From Planctomycetia bacterium (GTDB lineage: Bacteria; Planctomycetota; Planctomycetia; Gemmatales; Gemmataceae): 64,000 nt of DNA. The stretch covers positions 42,593-106,592 of the forward strand of contig SXID01000002.1 of NCBI GenBank assembly GCA_005772955.1, read 5' to 3'. Of the stretch, positions 53,853-63,679 are shown one piece after another. The notes under the pieces were generated by a model. The model did no database searches, was not told where the DNA came from, and saw nothing but the letters and a program-made list of their open reading frames with translations. The translations under genes and the position numbers were made by a program. Within the stretch, counting starts at the first letter, position 1; every line of letters starts with the position of its first letter.

Positions 53853-56084
53853 ATGGCCGCCCCCAATCCCCGGCCACGCGGTCGCGTTCTCCTGCTCGCC
53901 GCGCTCGTCGCGGTCGCGTTTGGGGGCGCGGCCCGCGCGGAACCAGCGGAACCAGTCACGCCGGAGAGGCTCGCCAAACTGCGGTACGAGTGGCACGAAC
54001 AGCACGCCCGCAAGGAAGCAGCCGACTGGGAAATCAATCTCATCGCGCCACCGCGCCCGATCGGGCGGTCGATCGGTCAGTTCCTGAACCCCACCTCACT
54101 TGTGAACGAACTGCACCCGGTCCTCGCCGGCGATTACGACGCGCTTCGCAACTCCGCGCTGAAACTCGCCGATGTCGCCCGCATCCGCCGCGAAGATGGC
54201 AAGAAGGACTGGGAAGAGGTCTACAAGCAACGGATCGCGTTCCGCAAGTACGCGGACGAACAGCAAGCCGCGTACGGCTTCGACATCGACACCGGCACGC
54301 TGCCAGGTTTCAAACCTACCGTGTTCGACGGGGTCGCAGTCGTGTGGGCGGCGGTCGTGTTCGTGGTGGCGGTCTCACTTGGCAAACGGGCACGCCGCGT
54401 CTCGACCCGCCGTGCGCGCCGGGCCGCGGTCGTTGCGGCGCTGCTGGTACTCACGACGGTTCCGGGGTGTTCAAACGGCCCCGCGCCCGGCTCCGGCGAC
54501 TGGGCCGCACGCGAGGAGGCCGAACTCGTCACCGGGACGAAGGACGCAACCGAGAAAGCAGTCGCCGCGACCGCCGAAGCCAACAAGAAGTGGACGGCCG
54601 CGGTGGACGGATGGGCGAAACTCGTCACGGTGCCGGGCGCGGCCGATGCGTCGGCTGAAATGGTCGTGCGCAATGGCGAAGCTCAGGTCCGCAAGCAGTT
54701 GCAAGCCACCGCCACGGACGCGAGGCTCACGGACCGGCTTGCGAAGGAGGCTGCGAGCGAGAAGACGCAACTCGCCACCGATCGCGCCAAACTCGATGAA
54801 CTCAGGGGCGGCGCCCGGTGGCGGACCATCGCGTTCGCAGTGGCGCGGTGTCTGGGGGCCGCGTTCCTGTTTGGGCTGGCTGTCGCACCGTACCGGCGTG
54901 CGCTTCGCAAAGAGGCCGCGATCGTGAAGGCCGACGCGAAGAAGTGCCCGCGGTGCTTCAGCGAGAAACTCGTCGTCGAGAAGACCGGCACGATCCCGGG
55001 TGCGGAAGAGTCTGCGCGGGACGAGGACGACGAGGACAACGAAGACGCACCGCGCCCGCGCTACCGAGCTGGCAAGCCGAAGCCGCCTGTCCGGCGCAAA
55101 GCCGCGCCCGCGGCCAAGTCCACCGCCGACAGCGGCGAGACTGGGTACGTCGAGTGCAAGACGTGCGGGTTCCGGTTCCTCCGCAGTTACCAGAAAGTGC
55201 GCCGGCTGTGCTTCCCGGTGGTCGGCGTGCGCAACAGCGGCAAGACGCACCTGCTCGCCACCGCTTACGACAAGGTGCGCAAACAGAAGGCGCCCGCGGC
55301 CGCGACCATCGTACCGGCCCCGTCGCTTGGGGACGAACGATTCGACCTGTACATCGACCTGATCCTGAACCTTAAACGCGACGCCGGGAACACGCTCCAC
55401 GACGTGAACACCCCGCCGGACCCGGTGATGATCCACGTTCGCGACACGGACCCATCCGGCGCGAACACCGCGCTGGTGAATCTATTCGACTATTCCGGCG
55501 AACTGGTAAACCAGAAGATCGACGTGGACCGCCTGAAGAAGCAGGCGGTGAAGATGGACGGCTTCATGCTGTTCCTCGACCCGACGCAGCTCGACGGCCG
55601 CTCCGGGGGCGTGACGCTCGACCGGCAACTCGCGGCGCTGAACGAGTTCATGGCCGACATGCGTGAGGCTCGCAAGGTGGATCCCGGCGACGTGATCCCG
55701 GTCCCCGTCGCGATTGTGATTCCCAAGTTCGACCTGCTCGTGACCCGCAACCCGATCGGCGGTCAGTCGGTGCCGTTCATCCGCCGGCTGCTCGAAGAGA
55801 ACCCAGAGCAGCCGAAACGGACCACACTCGACATCGTTCAGGAGCGCAGCGCGATCGTTGAGGATATGTTAGAGTTAATGTTCCGCGGGGTGGATGTGCG
55901 GGCGCTGGTGGAGAGTTACTTCGGCAACCAGGTGATGTTCTTCCCGGTGTCGTCGGTGAACCTGTTCGAGAACGAGTTGGGCGTCGAAGACCTGTCGCAG
56001 CGGACCATCGCGCCGTTCGGGGTCGCGGAGCCGTTTGTGTGGCTGCTGCACATGCATGGATACGAGGTGTTCGCAAATAGGTGA
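53853..56084 (+). CDS. Membrane P-loop GTPase-like protein (double-GTPase-2-like)
   Basis: About 743 residues from ATG 53853, which opens on a signal peptide (RVLLLAALVAVAFGGAARA); the ORF-track start overlaps the previous gene in another frame. An extracytoplasmic region is followed by membrane helices near 155-200 and 325-345. The cytoplasmic part has a zinc-ribbon pair (KKCPRC.. VECKTCGF near 365-430). The P-loop GVRNSGKTHLLA is at about 458, a G3-like LFDYSGELV lies near 545, and VIPKFDLL stands where NKxD would be. The family closest in memory is the DO-GTPase2 domain of bacterial conflict systems. GTP specificity is inferred because the fourth motif is atypical. Confidence 0.78.
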   Translation: MAAPNPRPRGRVLLLAALVAVAFGGAARAEPAEPVTPERLAKLRYEWHEQHARKEAADWEINLIAPPRPIGRSIGQFLNPTSLVNELHPVLAGDYDALRNSALKLADVARIRREDGKKDWEEVYKQRIAFRKYADEQQAAYGFDIDTGTLPGFKPTVFDGVAVVWAAVVFVVAVSLGKRARRVSTRRARRAAVVAALLVLTTVPGCSNGPAPGSGDWAAREEAELVTGTKDATEKAVAATAEANKKWTAAVDGWAKLVTVPGAADASAEMVVRNGEAQVRKQLQATATDARLTDRLAKEAASEKTQLATDRAKLDELRGGARWRTIAFAVARCLGAAFLFGLAVAPYRRALRKEAAIVKADAKKCPRCFSEKLVVEKTGTIPGAEESARDEDDEDNEDAPRPRYRAGKPKPPVRRKAAPAAKSTADSGETGYVECKTCGFRFLRSYQKVRRLCFPVVGVRNSGKTHLLATAYDKVRKQKAPAAATIVPAPSLGDERFDLYIDLILNLKRDAGNTLHDVNTPPDPVMIHVRDTDPSGANTALVNLFDYSGELVNQKIDVDRLKKQAVKMDGFMLFLDPTQLDGRSGGVTLDRQLAALNEFMADMREARKVDPGDVIPVPVAIVIPKFDLLVTRNPIGGQSVPFIRRLLEENPEQPKRTTLDIVQERSAIVEDMLELMFRGVDVRALVESYFGNQVMFFPVSSVNLFENELGVEDLSQRTIAPFGVAEPFVWLLHMHGYEVFANR

Positions 56085-56099
56085 TGGGGTGATTTGGTT

Positions 56100-56262
56100 T
56101 TCACCCTGAAGGGGTGGGACGACTTAGCCCAGGGCAACGCCCTGGGTCGGTTGCGTATTGGTTTGGCACCCTGAAGTGTCCCAGGTTTTCAGCCTGGAAA
56201 TCAATTGGCCTCGTACCCAGGGCGTTGCCCTGGGCTAAGTTATCCCACCCCTTCAGGGTGAA
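56100..56262. repeat. 163-bp nested inverted repeat
   Basis: The outer arms are TTCACCCTGAAGGGGTGGGA.. and ..TCCCACCCCTTCAGGGTGAA. The left arm also contains AGCCCAGGGCAACGCCCTGG, which pairs with CCAGGGCGTTGCCCTGGGCT. A short internal hairpin (CCAGG-TTTTCAG-CCTGG) sits in the loop. It separates the GTPase-like gene from the kinase-like gene. Confidence 0.9.
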
Positions 56263-56283
56263 GAGGAAACACAAAGAAGAACG

Positions 56284-59214
56284 ATGGCATCCTGGCCGAC
56301 ACAGTCTGATTACAAGGATTCGCTGCAGAACCCGGACGCCGCGTTTCGCGACCCGGACCTGCGGCTGAGCCAGGCTGAGCGCAGCCCGATGGGCGTGCCG
56401 CGCGCCCGGTCCGGCGCGTTCGCCAGCGTGTACAAGATGACCGGACCGAAAGGCGTTGTCGCGCTCAAACTCTTCAACTTTCCCAACGAGGACCGCGCCC
56501 GCCGGTACAAGGCCGTCTCCGATTACCTCGAAAAAGAACTCGGAGCCAAGAAGCCGCCGTGCGTGGTCAAGTTCCAATACCACACCGAAGGGATGCGAGT
56601 CGGGAAGGCGTGGTACCCCACTCTCACAATGGCCTGGGTCAAGGGGGTATCACTTGGCGAGTGGGTCAGGCAGACCGTCGAGAAGAAGGTGCCCGACCTC
56701 GCGGGCATGCGCAAGATGGCCGACAGTTGGGTCGCGCTCATCCAGCAACTCCAGAACACGAAGATCACGCACGGCGACCTCCAACACGACAACGTGATGG
56801 TCGTCGGCGACGCGCCGGTACTCGTGGACTACGACGGCATGTGCGTGCCCGCGCTCGACCCGCCCGACCCGACAAAGAAGCTCGAACAACTCGAATTCGG
56901 GAAGCCCGCGTACCAGCACCCGGCACGGTGCGTCGAGAAACTCAGCGGCACCCTCGACCACTTCTCCGCGTGGGTCGTCTTCGTCGCCCTCCGCGCGATC
57001 GCGGCCGACCCGCGACTGTACGTCGAATACGTCCTCAAGACCGAGAACGAGAACCTGCTGTTCACCGTCGGCGACATGCAGACCCCGGCGAACTCGAAAC
57101 TGTGGCCGGAACTCATCAAGTGCAAAGACCCGGAGGTGGGTAGCTGGGCGCGCGCGTTGCGCACGTGCCTGGACAAGCCCTTCATCAACATCCCGCCGTT
57201 CTCGCTCGACCCGTTCGACCGGTTGCGAACGCTGGCGTCCGCGAGTTCGCGCGACTGGGCTCAGATCGAGGCCGAAACCGTTCTGCTCAAGAAGGCCGGC
57301 AAGGAGGTGCCCGCCGACCTTCGCGACAAGGTGAACCCGGTCGGCGCGCTGAAGGAGTTGTGCGACGCGCGTGTGAAGAACTGGCCGAACATCGCGGCCG
57401 AGGGCGAGCGTCTGCTCGCGACCGGGCGGGCGCTGATGCCCGACGTGAAGCCCATGTTCGAGGAAGCCCGCAAACGCGTGGCCTCACGCGACGCGGTGAA
57501 GAGGGCGTTCGACGAGAAGAATCCCCGCGCCGTGGTCGCCGCGTATCAGCCGGCGCTGATCAACGACTGGGCCGATGCTGGGCTTGTGGCGGGGGCGAAG
57601 GCCGCGGCCGGACAGGTGACGCTGCTCGACAAGTTGAAGGCCGCAGTCGCGGTGCCGGGCGACGGGCGCTCGCTGGTGAGGCTCTGGGACGACGCCGCGC
57701 CGAAGCTCGCGACCGTAGCGGAGGCACACACCTACGAGACGGCCGCGAACGGGTGGCGCAACCGCATCGGCGCCGCGGACGAGTTCCTTCGCGTGTTCGC
57801 CAAGTTCCCACCGACCGAGCGCGAACTCGCCGAAGCGTGGCAAGCGGTACTCGCCGCCGGACCCCTTCACCCCGGCCTCACCGACGCGCACCGCCGACGC
57901 GGTGAGGACGCGCTCCGCTGGCGGCCGCTGCTCGAAAAGCTGCGCCGCGTACCGAATGTTGCGACGCACGAGAACGACACCAAACTGATTGAGGCCTGGG
58001 GCAGTGGCTCCGCGCTCGCCGGGTGCGGCGAGGCGACCGTCTTCACGTCCCGCACGAACGACGCGCGAGCGCGGCTTGCGATGGTGGAGACGCTCGAACG
58101 CGCGATCAAGCAGGCCGACGCGGGCGGCTCCGAAGACGCGGTGGTTGCGACCGCGAGCAAGCTGCCGCCGGACTACCCGCACCCGTACACGACCCGCGTC
58201 GGCGAGGGGTCCGAAGCGATCCGCCTCATGGCCGAGGTTCAGAAGGCGGTCGATCAGCCGAAGCCATCGGACCGCGTCATCGCCACCGCGTTCGATCGAC
58301 TCAAGACGCGGAACCCGAAGCTCGCGGACCGGCTCGACCGCGTGAACCCGGCACTGTTCGCGGAGGTCGAGAGCGCGATTCAGAAGCGCAAGTTGCTCGA
58401 CCGGTTCGCGCGCATCGACGCCGAGGAGCCGCGCCTCGACAAGCAGGACCAAGAGTGGCGGCGGCTGTGGAAGGAGTATGGCAACGCGCTCGCGGACCGC
58501 GCCGACCGCGAAGAACTCCGCGCCCGGTACACGCTGGCCCGCGACCGCGTCGAGAAGTGGGGCAAGGTCGCCGAGTCGCTGAAGGCCCGCGACATGTTCG
58601 CGCTCCGCGACCGGTATTCCAAATACGGTGCGGCCCTCCGCGACTACCCGCCGCTCGTGGACCACATGTCGGAGATTCAAGGATTGCTGGCGAAGGCCGA
58701 TCGCGTGATCGGAATCAGGCAGAAGATCGATACGCGAGTTTCGCTCTCGGCTGACGACCTGACGTTCCTGCGGGACAATCACCCCGCGTTCGATGATACC
58801 ACGAAGACCGCGACCGAGGCGCACGTGCGGGCACGGCTGGCTGGCGACGCGAAGCTGATCCCCGCGTACCCTGCGTACTCCATCACGGGAAAGCGCGGCG
58901 GTCTGGTGAAGGCGTGCTGGTCGTGGGGCGGGCACGGTTTGATCGCGCACTGCGTGGTCGTGGTGGACGGCCGGCGGTTTCTGAACGACCCGTCAGAAGC
59001 GGACCCGTATTCGCGGCTCACCTGTTTGGCGGAGAACCACCAGCGCGAGGGTGGTGGGGTCACGTTGGTCCCGCCGAGTGGCGTTCCACACGCTTACGTG
59101 ACCATCTGGCCGGTGGTGGAACTGGGGTGGAAGACGGTCTACGGTGCGCCGCTGAACATCGGCCCGGTGCCGGTGGGCAGCGGTAGCGCGAGTTCGAGCG
59201 GAAGCCGGTGGTGA
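56284..59214 (+). CDS. Protein-kinase-like protein fused to long helical region
   Basis: 976 residues, no signal peptide; ATG 56284 with AAGAAG upstream. The kinase-like domain covers about 40-280: glycine loop ARSGAFASVYK, ATP lysine in VVALKLFN (about 62), catalytic loop HGDLQHDN (163-170) and DYDG (182-185) in place of DFG. These residues suggest activity. Residues about 320-870 are charged helical repeats with no domain I can name (AAEGERLLATGRALMPDVKP type). A terminal beta domain (VKACWSWGGHGLIAHCVVVV; GVTLVPPSGVPHAYVTIW) follows. It probably signals to or senses its membrane neighbours. The kinase substrate is unknown. Confidence 0.8.
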   Translation: MASWPTQSDYKDSLQNPDAAFRDPDLRLSQAERSPMGVPRARSGAFASVYKMTGPKGVVALKLFNFPNEDRARRYKAVSDYLEKELGAKKPPCVVKFQYHTEGMRVGKAWYPTLTMAWVKGVSLGEWVRQTVEKKVPDLAGMRKMADSWVALIQQLQNTKITHGDLQHDNVMVVGDAPVLVDYDGMCVPALDPPDPTKKLEQLEFGKPAYQHPARCVEKLSGTLDHFSAWVVFVALRAIAADPRLYVEYVLKTENENLLFTVGDMQTPANSKLWPELIKCKDPEVGSWARALRTCLDKPFINIPPFSLDPFDRLRTLASASSRDWAQIEAETVLLKKAGKEVPADLRDKVNPVGALKELCDARVKNWPNIAAEGERLLATGRALMPDVKPMFEEARKRVASRDAVKRAFDEKNPRAVVAAYQPALINDWADAGLVAGAKAAAGQVTLLDKLKAAVAVPGDGRSLVRLWDDAAPKLATVAEAHTYETAANGWRNRIGAADEFLRVFAKFPPTERELAEAWQAVLAAGPLHPGLTDAHRRRGEDALRWRPLLEKLRRVPNVATHENDTKLIEAWGSGSALAGCGEATVFTSRTNDARARLAMVETLERAIKQADAGGSEDAVVATASKLPPDYPHPYTTRVGEGSEAIRLMAEVQKAVDQPKPSDRVIATAFDRLKTRNPKLADRLDRVNPALFAEVESAIQKRKLLDRFARIDAEEPRLDKQDQEWRRLWKEYGNALADRADREELRARYTLARDRVEKWGKVAESLKARDMFALRDRYSKYGAALRDYPPLVDHMSEIQGLLAKADRVIGIRQKIDTRVSLSADDLTFLRDNHPAFDDTTKTATEAHVRARLAGDAKLIPAYPAYSITGKRGGLVKACWSWGGHGLIAHCVVVVDGRRFLNDPSEADPYSRLTCLAENHQREGGGVTLVPPSGVPHAYVTIWPVVELGWKTVYGAPLNIGPVPVGSGSASSSGSRW

Positions 59215-59230
59215 ATCGCGGCGAACTCAA

Positions 59231-59352
59231 CCCAGGGTCTCACGACCCTGGCTACGAACAGCCGCCCTTCCAGGGCTCAAGACAAAGAGTTGGTCTTGGT
59301 TCTTAGCCCCGGATGGGGCGGCCGTTCGTAGCCCGTGGGCGTAAGCCCCTGG
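59231..59352. repeat. Imperfect inverted repeat
   Basis: The left part CCAGGGTCTCACGACCCTGG, then CTACGAACAGCCGCCC, faces GGGGCGGCCGTTCGTAG and CCCGTGGGCGTAAGCCCCTGG. It shares AGCCCCGGATGGGGCG and TAGCC words with the 48412-48617 element but is more diverged. It lies between the kinase-like and GAP1-like genes. Confidence 0.75.
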
Positions 59353-59380
59353 TTTCTTGGTCGAAGAGGAGCGTGAGCCA

Positions 59381-62155
59381 GTGGGACAACCGGAACGGCA
59401 CGCGAACAGTGCGGGTGGTGACCAGTTCTACGTCACCCACTGCACCGTCACGGACAGTGTGCTGAACAATCCGGGCTACACGGCGCGGGCGGCATCGGCA
59501 ACCGAGCCGACGGCGCTCGACGCCGCGTTCCACTACCCACCCTACGAGTTGCCCATCGATCTGTGGCGTGACCTGCCGCCGCCCGCGCTCGCGCCGCGCC
59601 GGCTCGCTCGCACCAAGAACCCGAAGGGTGGCGTGTGGGCGGTTCACTCGGCGTACCTCGCCAAAGATACCGTGGACCGCGACCGCTCGTACTTCTCGCA
59701 CCTGCTCCTGCTGCCGGACGCGGACCCGGCTGCCGTGCTGCGGTCGTGGGGCGCCGGCACCTGGGCGACGAACTACCCGCCCGGCGCATCGAAGGTTCTC
59801 GCGGGCGGTGCCGCGTTGCCCGTCGGCACGCTCGTGAACGACGCGGCGCTCACCGCGTTCCTCGGCACCGACCCCAGTGGCCCGACTCAACTGAGCACGA
59901 CCGTGTGCCCGGAGCGCCTGCGCGCGAACGCGCCCGCCCGGCGCGAACTGTTCGCGCGCATGTTGCGCGCGATGCTGGTTCTGGCGGAAGAAGAGAGCGA
60001 GGCTCGCCGCCGGCTCTACGTCCACGCGGAACCGGGACTGGTCGCGCTCCTCCTGTACGGCTGCGTACGGTTGCTTCCACCGGCCGTCACCGACGACCTC
60101 ACGTTCTCCACCTTCGAGGCGTATCACCGAAACATCCGCGACTACAAACTCGCCGAAGTGGTCGGCACGTATCTGGGCACGCCCGACCGCGGACTCGACC
60201 CGGATCTCGGCACCACGCGCGGCATCGCGCTGGACACGTTCGCTCTGAACCACTCCTCGCAGGAACTTCGCACGGGTGCGGTTCCCGATGGCCTGAACGA
60301 CCTCATCGACCTCGTCGCGACCGGCGAGTGGGGGTTGCTCCCGGTGGTTCGGCGCGCGATCGGTGAAGACCCTGGCGGGCTGCACAAAGCGGGAGCCGCG
60401 CTGGCTCGCGCGCGAGGCCTGGCTCGCGTCGATGCCGGAGCCACGACCATTGACGACCTGCTCTCGCTGCAGGCCGACAAGCTCGCGGCCGAAGAGTTGA
60501 AGTCGCGGCCGGGCAAGGTGTGGCCGGTGGTGAAGACGGCCGCGCTTACGCGCGCCGATGTGCGCACGGCCTTTCGTGAACTGATCGCACTCCCAGACCA
60601 TCTTCGAGAGTTATGGGAAGAGGCGATCGAGGCGCTTCTGAAGGAAGACTACCGCAAGTGGGACGCGCGCTGGTCGGTGATCCGCGCCGCGGGCGGCACC
60701 GAAGAGTCGCGGCGACTGCTCGACAAGATGGTGGGCCGCGAGAAGAACGAGCAGAAATTGTCGAAGCTCCCGACCGACATTCGGAACCGGTTGCGAACCG
60801 CGTGCGCGGATGTGGGGCTATTCCCGTCGCGCCCACTACTCGTGCCCATCGGGTTGGACGAGGTGGAACCGCTGCTCCGCGCGCAACCGGACTGGGCCGG
60901 GTACACCGCGTTCATCCTCATGGCCGAAGACAAGTGGGACTGGCTCAGCCACATCCCGGCCGCCGCGCGAGAGCCGATGCGCAATCGCGGGCGCGCCTTC
61001 CTGTTCGCCTCGCCCCCGGCCGCGATCGCCGCCTACGTCCGCGCGGCCCGCCCGTTCCTCGACACCGATTCCACGTTCCTCGCGACGCTCTTCACTCCAT
61101 ATTCGGCCAGCTCCGCGGCACTGATGGACAAGTTGCTTGTGTCCACCTCGCTGGAGCCGGGCGACTGGATGAAATTGTGCGAGTCGGTCGGGCTGCTCCG
61201 CGACGACTGGGGCAACTTCCTTCTGGAGAAGGACCGGCTCGCGAACCTGCTCGTGGGGTTGGGCGGCGACGGCGTCGGCAAAGATGTGTGGGACGGCTAC
61301 CTCGGGTTGCTCACGCCCGCGCTCGTCTCGCCCGACCTCATCGAGGTAGAACCCGGCGACGACCCGGTGACGATTCACAAGTGGGAACGGAAGGTTCACA
61401 CGCACCTGCGCGCCGCCGCGGCCAAACTCACGGCCGCCGACGCGCGGCTCGTTCAGGCGCTTCCGCCCGGCGGGGTGGCGCGTCTGTTCGCCGCGAATGG
61501 GCTGGTGAAGTGGGTGGATGACCCGACCTCCATTCCGGCCAGCGCACCGGACGAGGTGCCGCACGCGTGCGACACGTTCGAGGTAGATCGGCTCGCCTTT
61601 GTGCGGGCCGCGTACAAGAAGGCCGGGTGTGACCGGCTCGCGCTCCCGGAGCAGGCCGACAAACTCGCCCCCATTGTCGGACTGTTCCGCGCGTGCTTCC
61701 CGGTGGACGGCAACTTCAACACCGCGCGCCGAGCTGCAACAGAAGCAATCCGCCTCTCGGCTCATTGCCCCGACCGCACCCGCGGCGCGCTCCAGGCGCA
61801 CTTCGTTCTCGCGTGCGTGCCGGACATTCACTACGCTGCGATTCTGGAGGACACAAACCGGCAGCACGCGCTCGACCCGTTCGCCGTGGCCCGAATTCAG
61901 GAACGGATCGCGAAGTCCGCGAAGAAGGCTGGCCCGAAGTACGTTCCTCCGGGACCAGCGAGCACGCCCGAAGCCGCACCGGTAGAGCAGCCGTTTGAAG
62001 ACGAGACAGAACCGGACGAGGACGCCGCACCGCTGATCGACAAGCCCCGTAAGAAGGGGCGCAAGGTGTCGTACAAGAAGGGGAAGAAGTCCGGTTGCCT
62101 GGGGGCCGTGCTGTTCGTGGTCGTGGTGTGCGCGCTGGTGGCGCGCGCGATTTGA
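59381..62155 (+). CDS. GAP1-like (GTPase-associated protein 1) with C-terminal membrane anchor
   Basis: About 924 residues from GTG 59381, set by GAGGAG nine bases upstream; the TTG at 59357 is the ORF-track start. The first 110 residues (DQFYVTHCTVTDSVLNNPGY.. YFSHLLLLPD) look like a GAP1 N-terminal domain. A middle domain with LLYGCVRLLPPAVTDDLTFS, then TFEAYHRNIRDYKLAEVVG, matches the GAP1-M pattern as I remember it. A long helical part follows. An acidic linker, basic patch and terminal helix (CLGAVLFVVVVCALVARAI) place it on the membrane. GAP1 proteins accompany DO-GTPases in predicted conflict systems, which fits the GTPase gene two positions upstream. Confidence 0.72.
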   Translation: MGQPERHANSAGGDQFYVTHCTVTDSVLNNPGYTARAASATEPTALDAAFHYPPYELPIDLWRDLPPPALAPRRLARTKNPKGGVWAVHSAYLAKDTVDRDRSYFSHLLLLPDADPAAVLRSWGAGTWATNYPPGASKVLAGGAALPVGTLVNDAALTAFLGTDPSGPTQLSTTVCPERLRANAPARRELFARMLRAMLVLAEEESEARRRLYVHAEPGLVALLLYGCVRLLPPAVTDDLTFSTFEAYHRNIRDYKLAEVVGTYLGTPDRGLDPDLGTTRGIALDTFALNHSSQELRTGAVPDGLNDLIDLVATGEWGLLPVVRRAIGEDPGGLHKAGAALARARGLARVDAGATTIDDLLSLQADKLAAEELKSRPGKVWPVVKTAALTRADVRTAFRELIALPDHLRELWEEAIEALLKEDYRKWDARWSVIRAAGGTEESRRLLDKMVGREKNEQKLSKLPTDIRNRLRTACADVGLFPSRPLLVPIGLDEVEPLLRAQPDWAGYTAFILMAEDKWDWLSHIPAAAREPMRNRGRAFLFASPPAAIAAYVRAARPFLDTDSTFLATLFTPYSASSAALMDKLLVSTSLEPGDWMKLCESVGLLRDDWGNFLLEKDRLANLLVGLGGDGVGKDVWDGYLGLLTPALVSPDLIEVEPGDDPVTIHKWERKVHTHLRAAAAKLTAADARLVQALPPGGVARLFAANGLVKWVDDPTSIPASAPDEVPHACDTFEVDRLAFVRAAYKKAGCDRLALPEQADKLAPIVGLFRACFPVDGNFNTARRAATEAIRLSAHCPDRTRGALQAHFVLACVPDIHYAAILEDTNRQHALDPFAVARIQERIAKSAKKAGPKYVPPGPASTPEAAPVEQPFEDETEPDEDAAPLIDKPRKKGRKVSYKKGKKSGCLGAVLFVVVVCALVARAI

Positions 62156-62195
62156 AATGCAAGCGACGAGTTTCACGCAACAAGGCTGGCCGAGT

Positions 62196-63668
62196 ATGAA
62201 CGGGATGAAAGGCGGCGCGCTACTCCTACTACTGGGTATCCCGTTCGCGCTGTATGCGGCGTGGCAGGTGAACGGCGCCACGCACATCGGCACGGGCGCG
62301 CCCGAAGCGCCCGCCGACAAAACCGCCACGAAGGAGCAACTCGACGCGTCGAGCGCGAAGGCGACCGCGTGGTCGGGCGAATCGCGGAAGGCGGTCGCGG
62401 TCACCTGGCAGTACCGCAAGGCCGGCCCGGACGCCTCGTCCGACGCGACCGTTGCCCCCGTGGTGAATGCCGCCGAGGCGCGGTCGGCCGACCTGAACGA
62501 CCTGGACACGTTCCTCTCCTCCGTCAAGCAGCCCGTGTTTACAGGAACCCCGCGATTGAAGCTCCGCTACACCGAGTGGGCGAGCGAGCGGGTCGCGCTG
62601 GACAAAGACGAGCGGGAGATCACCGACTGGTTCTCGCGCCCACCGCAGATCGCCACCGCCGCGGACGCGGACAAGGAGATGGTCGCGTTCATCAAACTTG
62701 TTGACCAGTACGTCGCACGCTCCCAGTTCGCGGACAAGGTCAAGGCGACAAACTGGCGGTGCCGCGCCCGGCTCGCGGTCATCGAGGCGCTGACGGCGCT
62801 GGCGACTTCGCAGTACCGAATCGCCACGAGCGTGAAACTGCCGCTCAAGGCGGGCACCAACGAGGGCACCGCCGCCGTCGCCACGCTGGGCGCGCTGAAG
62901 ATTCAAATCGCGTCCCTCGGCGTGGACGTGACGCAGGCCGACATCGACAAGGTGGCATTCGATGCGTCTTTCCGCATCGCATCCGAGACGAAGAGCGGGA
63001 ACGCCAGCGAGTACACCGCGCGCGAGGAATTGCTCACTCTGTTCGCGCAGCCCAAGCTATTCGACAACGCAAGCGGCGCGACTCAGTGGCTGAAACTGGT
63101 CGCGTCGCAGTACGCGAAGACGACGAAGAACCCGGAGGTGCAGGCGCTGATCCGCGACAAGGTGCAGGAGTTCGCCGACGCATTCGTTCCGGCCGTCGCC
63201 CGTCTCGATGACGACGTGATCCTCCTGGGTCGAGCTACGCCGCGCGACAAAGTTGTGTTCGAGTTCGAGGTGCAAGCGGGCGATGGCGTCATGAAGAAGA
63301 ACCTCTCCGCGAACCCGAACGAGTTCAACGAGTTCGTGCTGAAGAGCAAGCCGCCGGGCGTAAACCACGTCATCAGTTCCGTGGGCAACAAGTACGTGTT
63401 GGATGATCTCAAGCCGACGCCGTTGAGCAACGCGGCGGTGGCGTACAACGCCGCCCGTGCGAAGCTGGCCAACCGCCCAGCCCCATCGCGCTGGACGGCC
63501 GATTCGGTGGCGGAGCTAAAAAAGGCGTGCGAAGGGCAAAAGGAGTTGGTAGACCAGTTGAGAACACTCGATAGCGGACCGAAGGATGAGGCGAAGATCG
63601 CGACTCGCGTGGCCGGGCTGGTCGCTGGCATGGAAGCGAACAAGGAACTGTTCGAGGTCGTGCCGTGA
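62196..63668 (+). CDS. Membrane-anchored protein of unknown function
   Basis: About 490 residues from ATG 62196. The alternatives are ATG 62157 (directly after the previous stop, no ribosome-binding site) and ATG 62205. One N-terminal helix (GALLLLLGIPFALYAAWQV) anchors an otherwise alpha-helical extracytoplasmic or cytoplasmic region (KATAWSGESRKAVAVTWQYR). A later beta-rich part follows (DKVVFEFEVQAGDGVMKKNL). No family is recognised. Its close spacing to the GAP1-like gene suggests co-transcription and membership in the same locus. Confidence 0.68.
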   Translation: MNGMKGGALLLLLGIPFALYAAWQVNGATHIGTGAPEAPADKTATKEQLDASSAKATAWSGESRKAVAVTWQYRKAGPDASSDATVAPVVNAAEARSADLNDLDTFLSSVKQPVFTGTPRLKLRYTEWASERVALDKDEREITDWFSRPPQIATAADADKEMVAFIKLVDQYVARSQFADKVKATNWRCRARLAVIEALTALATSQYRIATSVKLPLKAGTNEGTAAVATLGALKIQIASLGVDVTQADIDKVAFDASFRIASETKSGNASEYTAREELLTLFAQPKLFDNASGATQWLKLVASQYAKTTKNPEVQALIRDKVQEFADAFVPAVARLDDDVILLGRATPRDKVVFEFEVQAGDGVMKKNLSANPNEFNEFVLKSKPPGVNHVISSVGNKYVLDDLKPTPLSNAAVAYNAARAKLANRPAPSRWTADSVAELKKACEGQKELVDQLRTLDSGPKDEAKIATRVAGLVAGMEANKELFEVVP

Positions 63669-63679
63669 GGCGCGTTCGC

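Noticed and set aside
57484-58950. 488-codon minus-strand frame opposite the kinase-like gene
   Set aside because: Low-complexity Arg/Val-rich translation and no ribosome-binding site; antisense shadow.
60836-62527. 563-codon minus-strand frame across two genes
   Set aside because: It crosses the junction of two well-supported plus-strand genes and has no recognisable domain.
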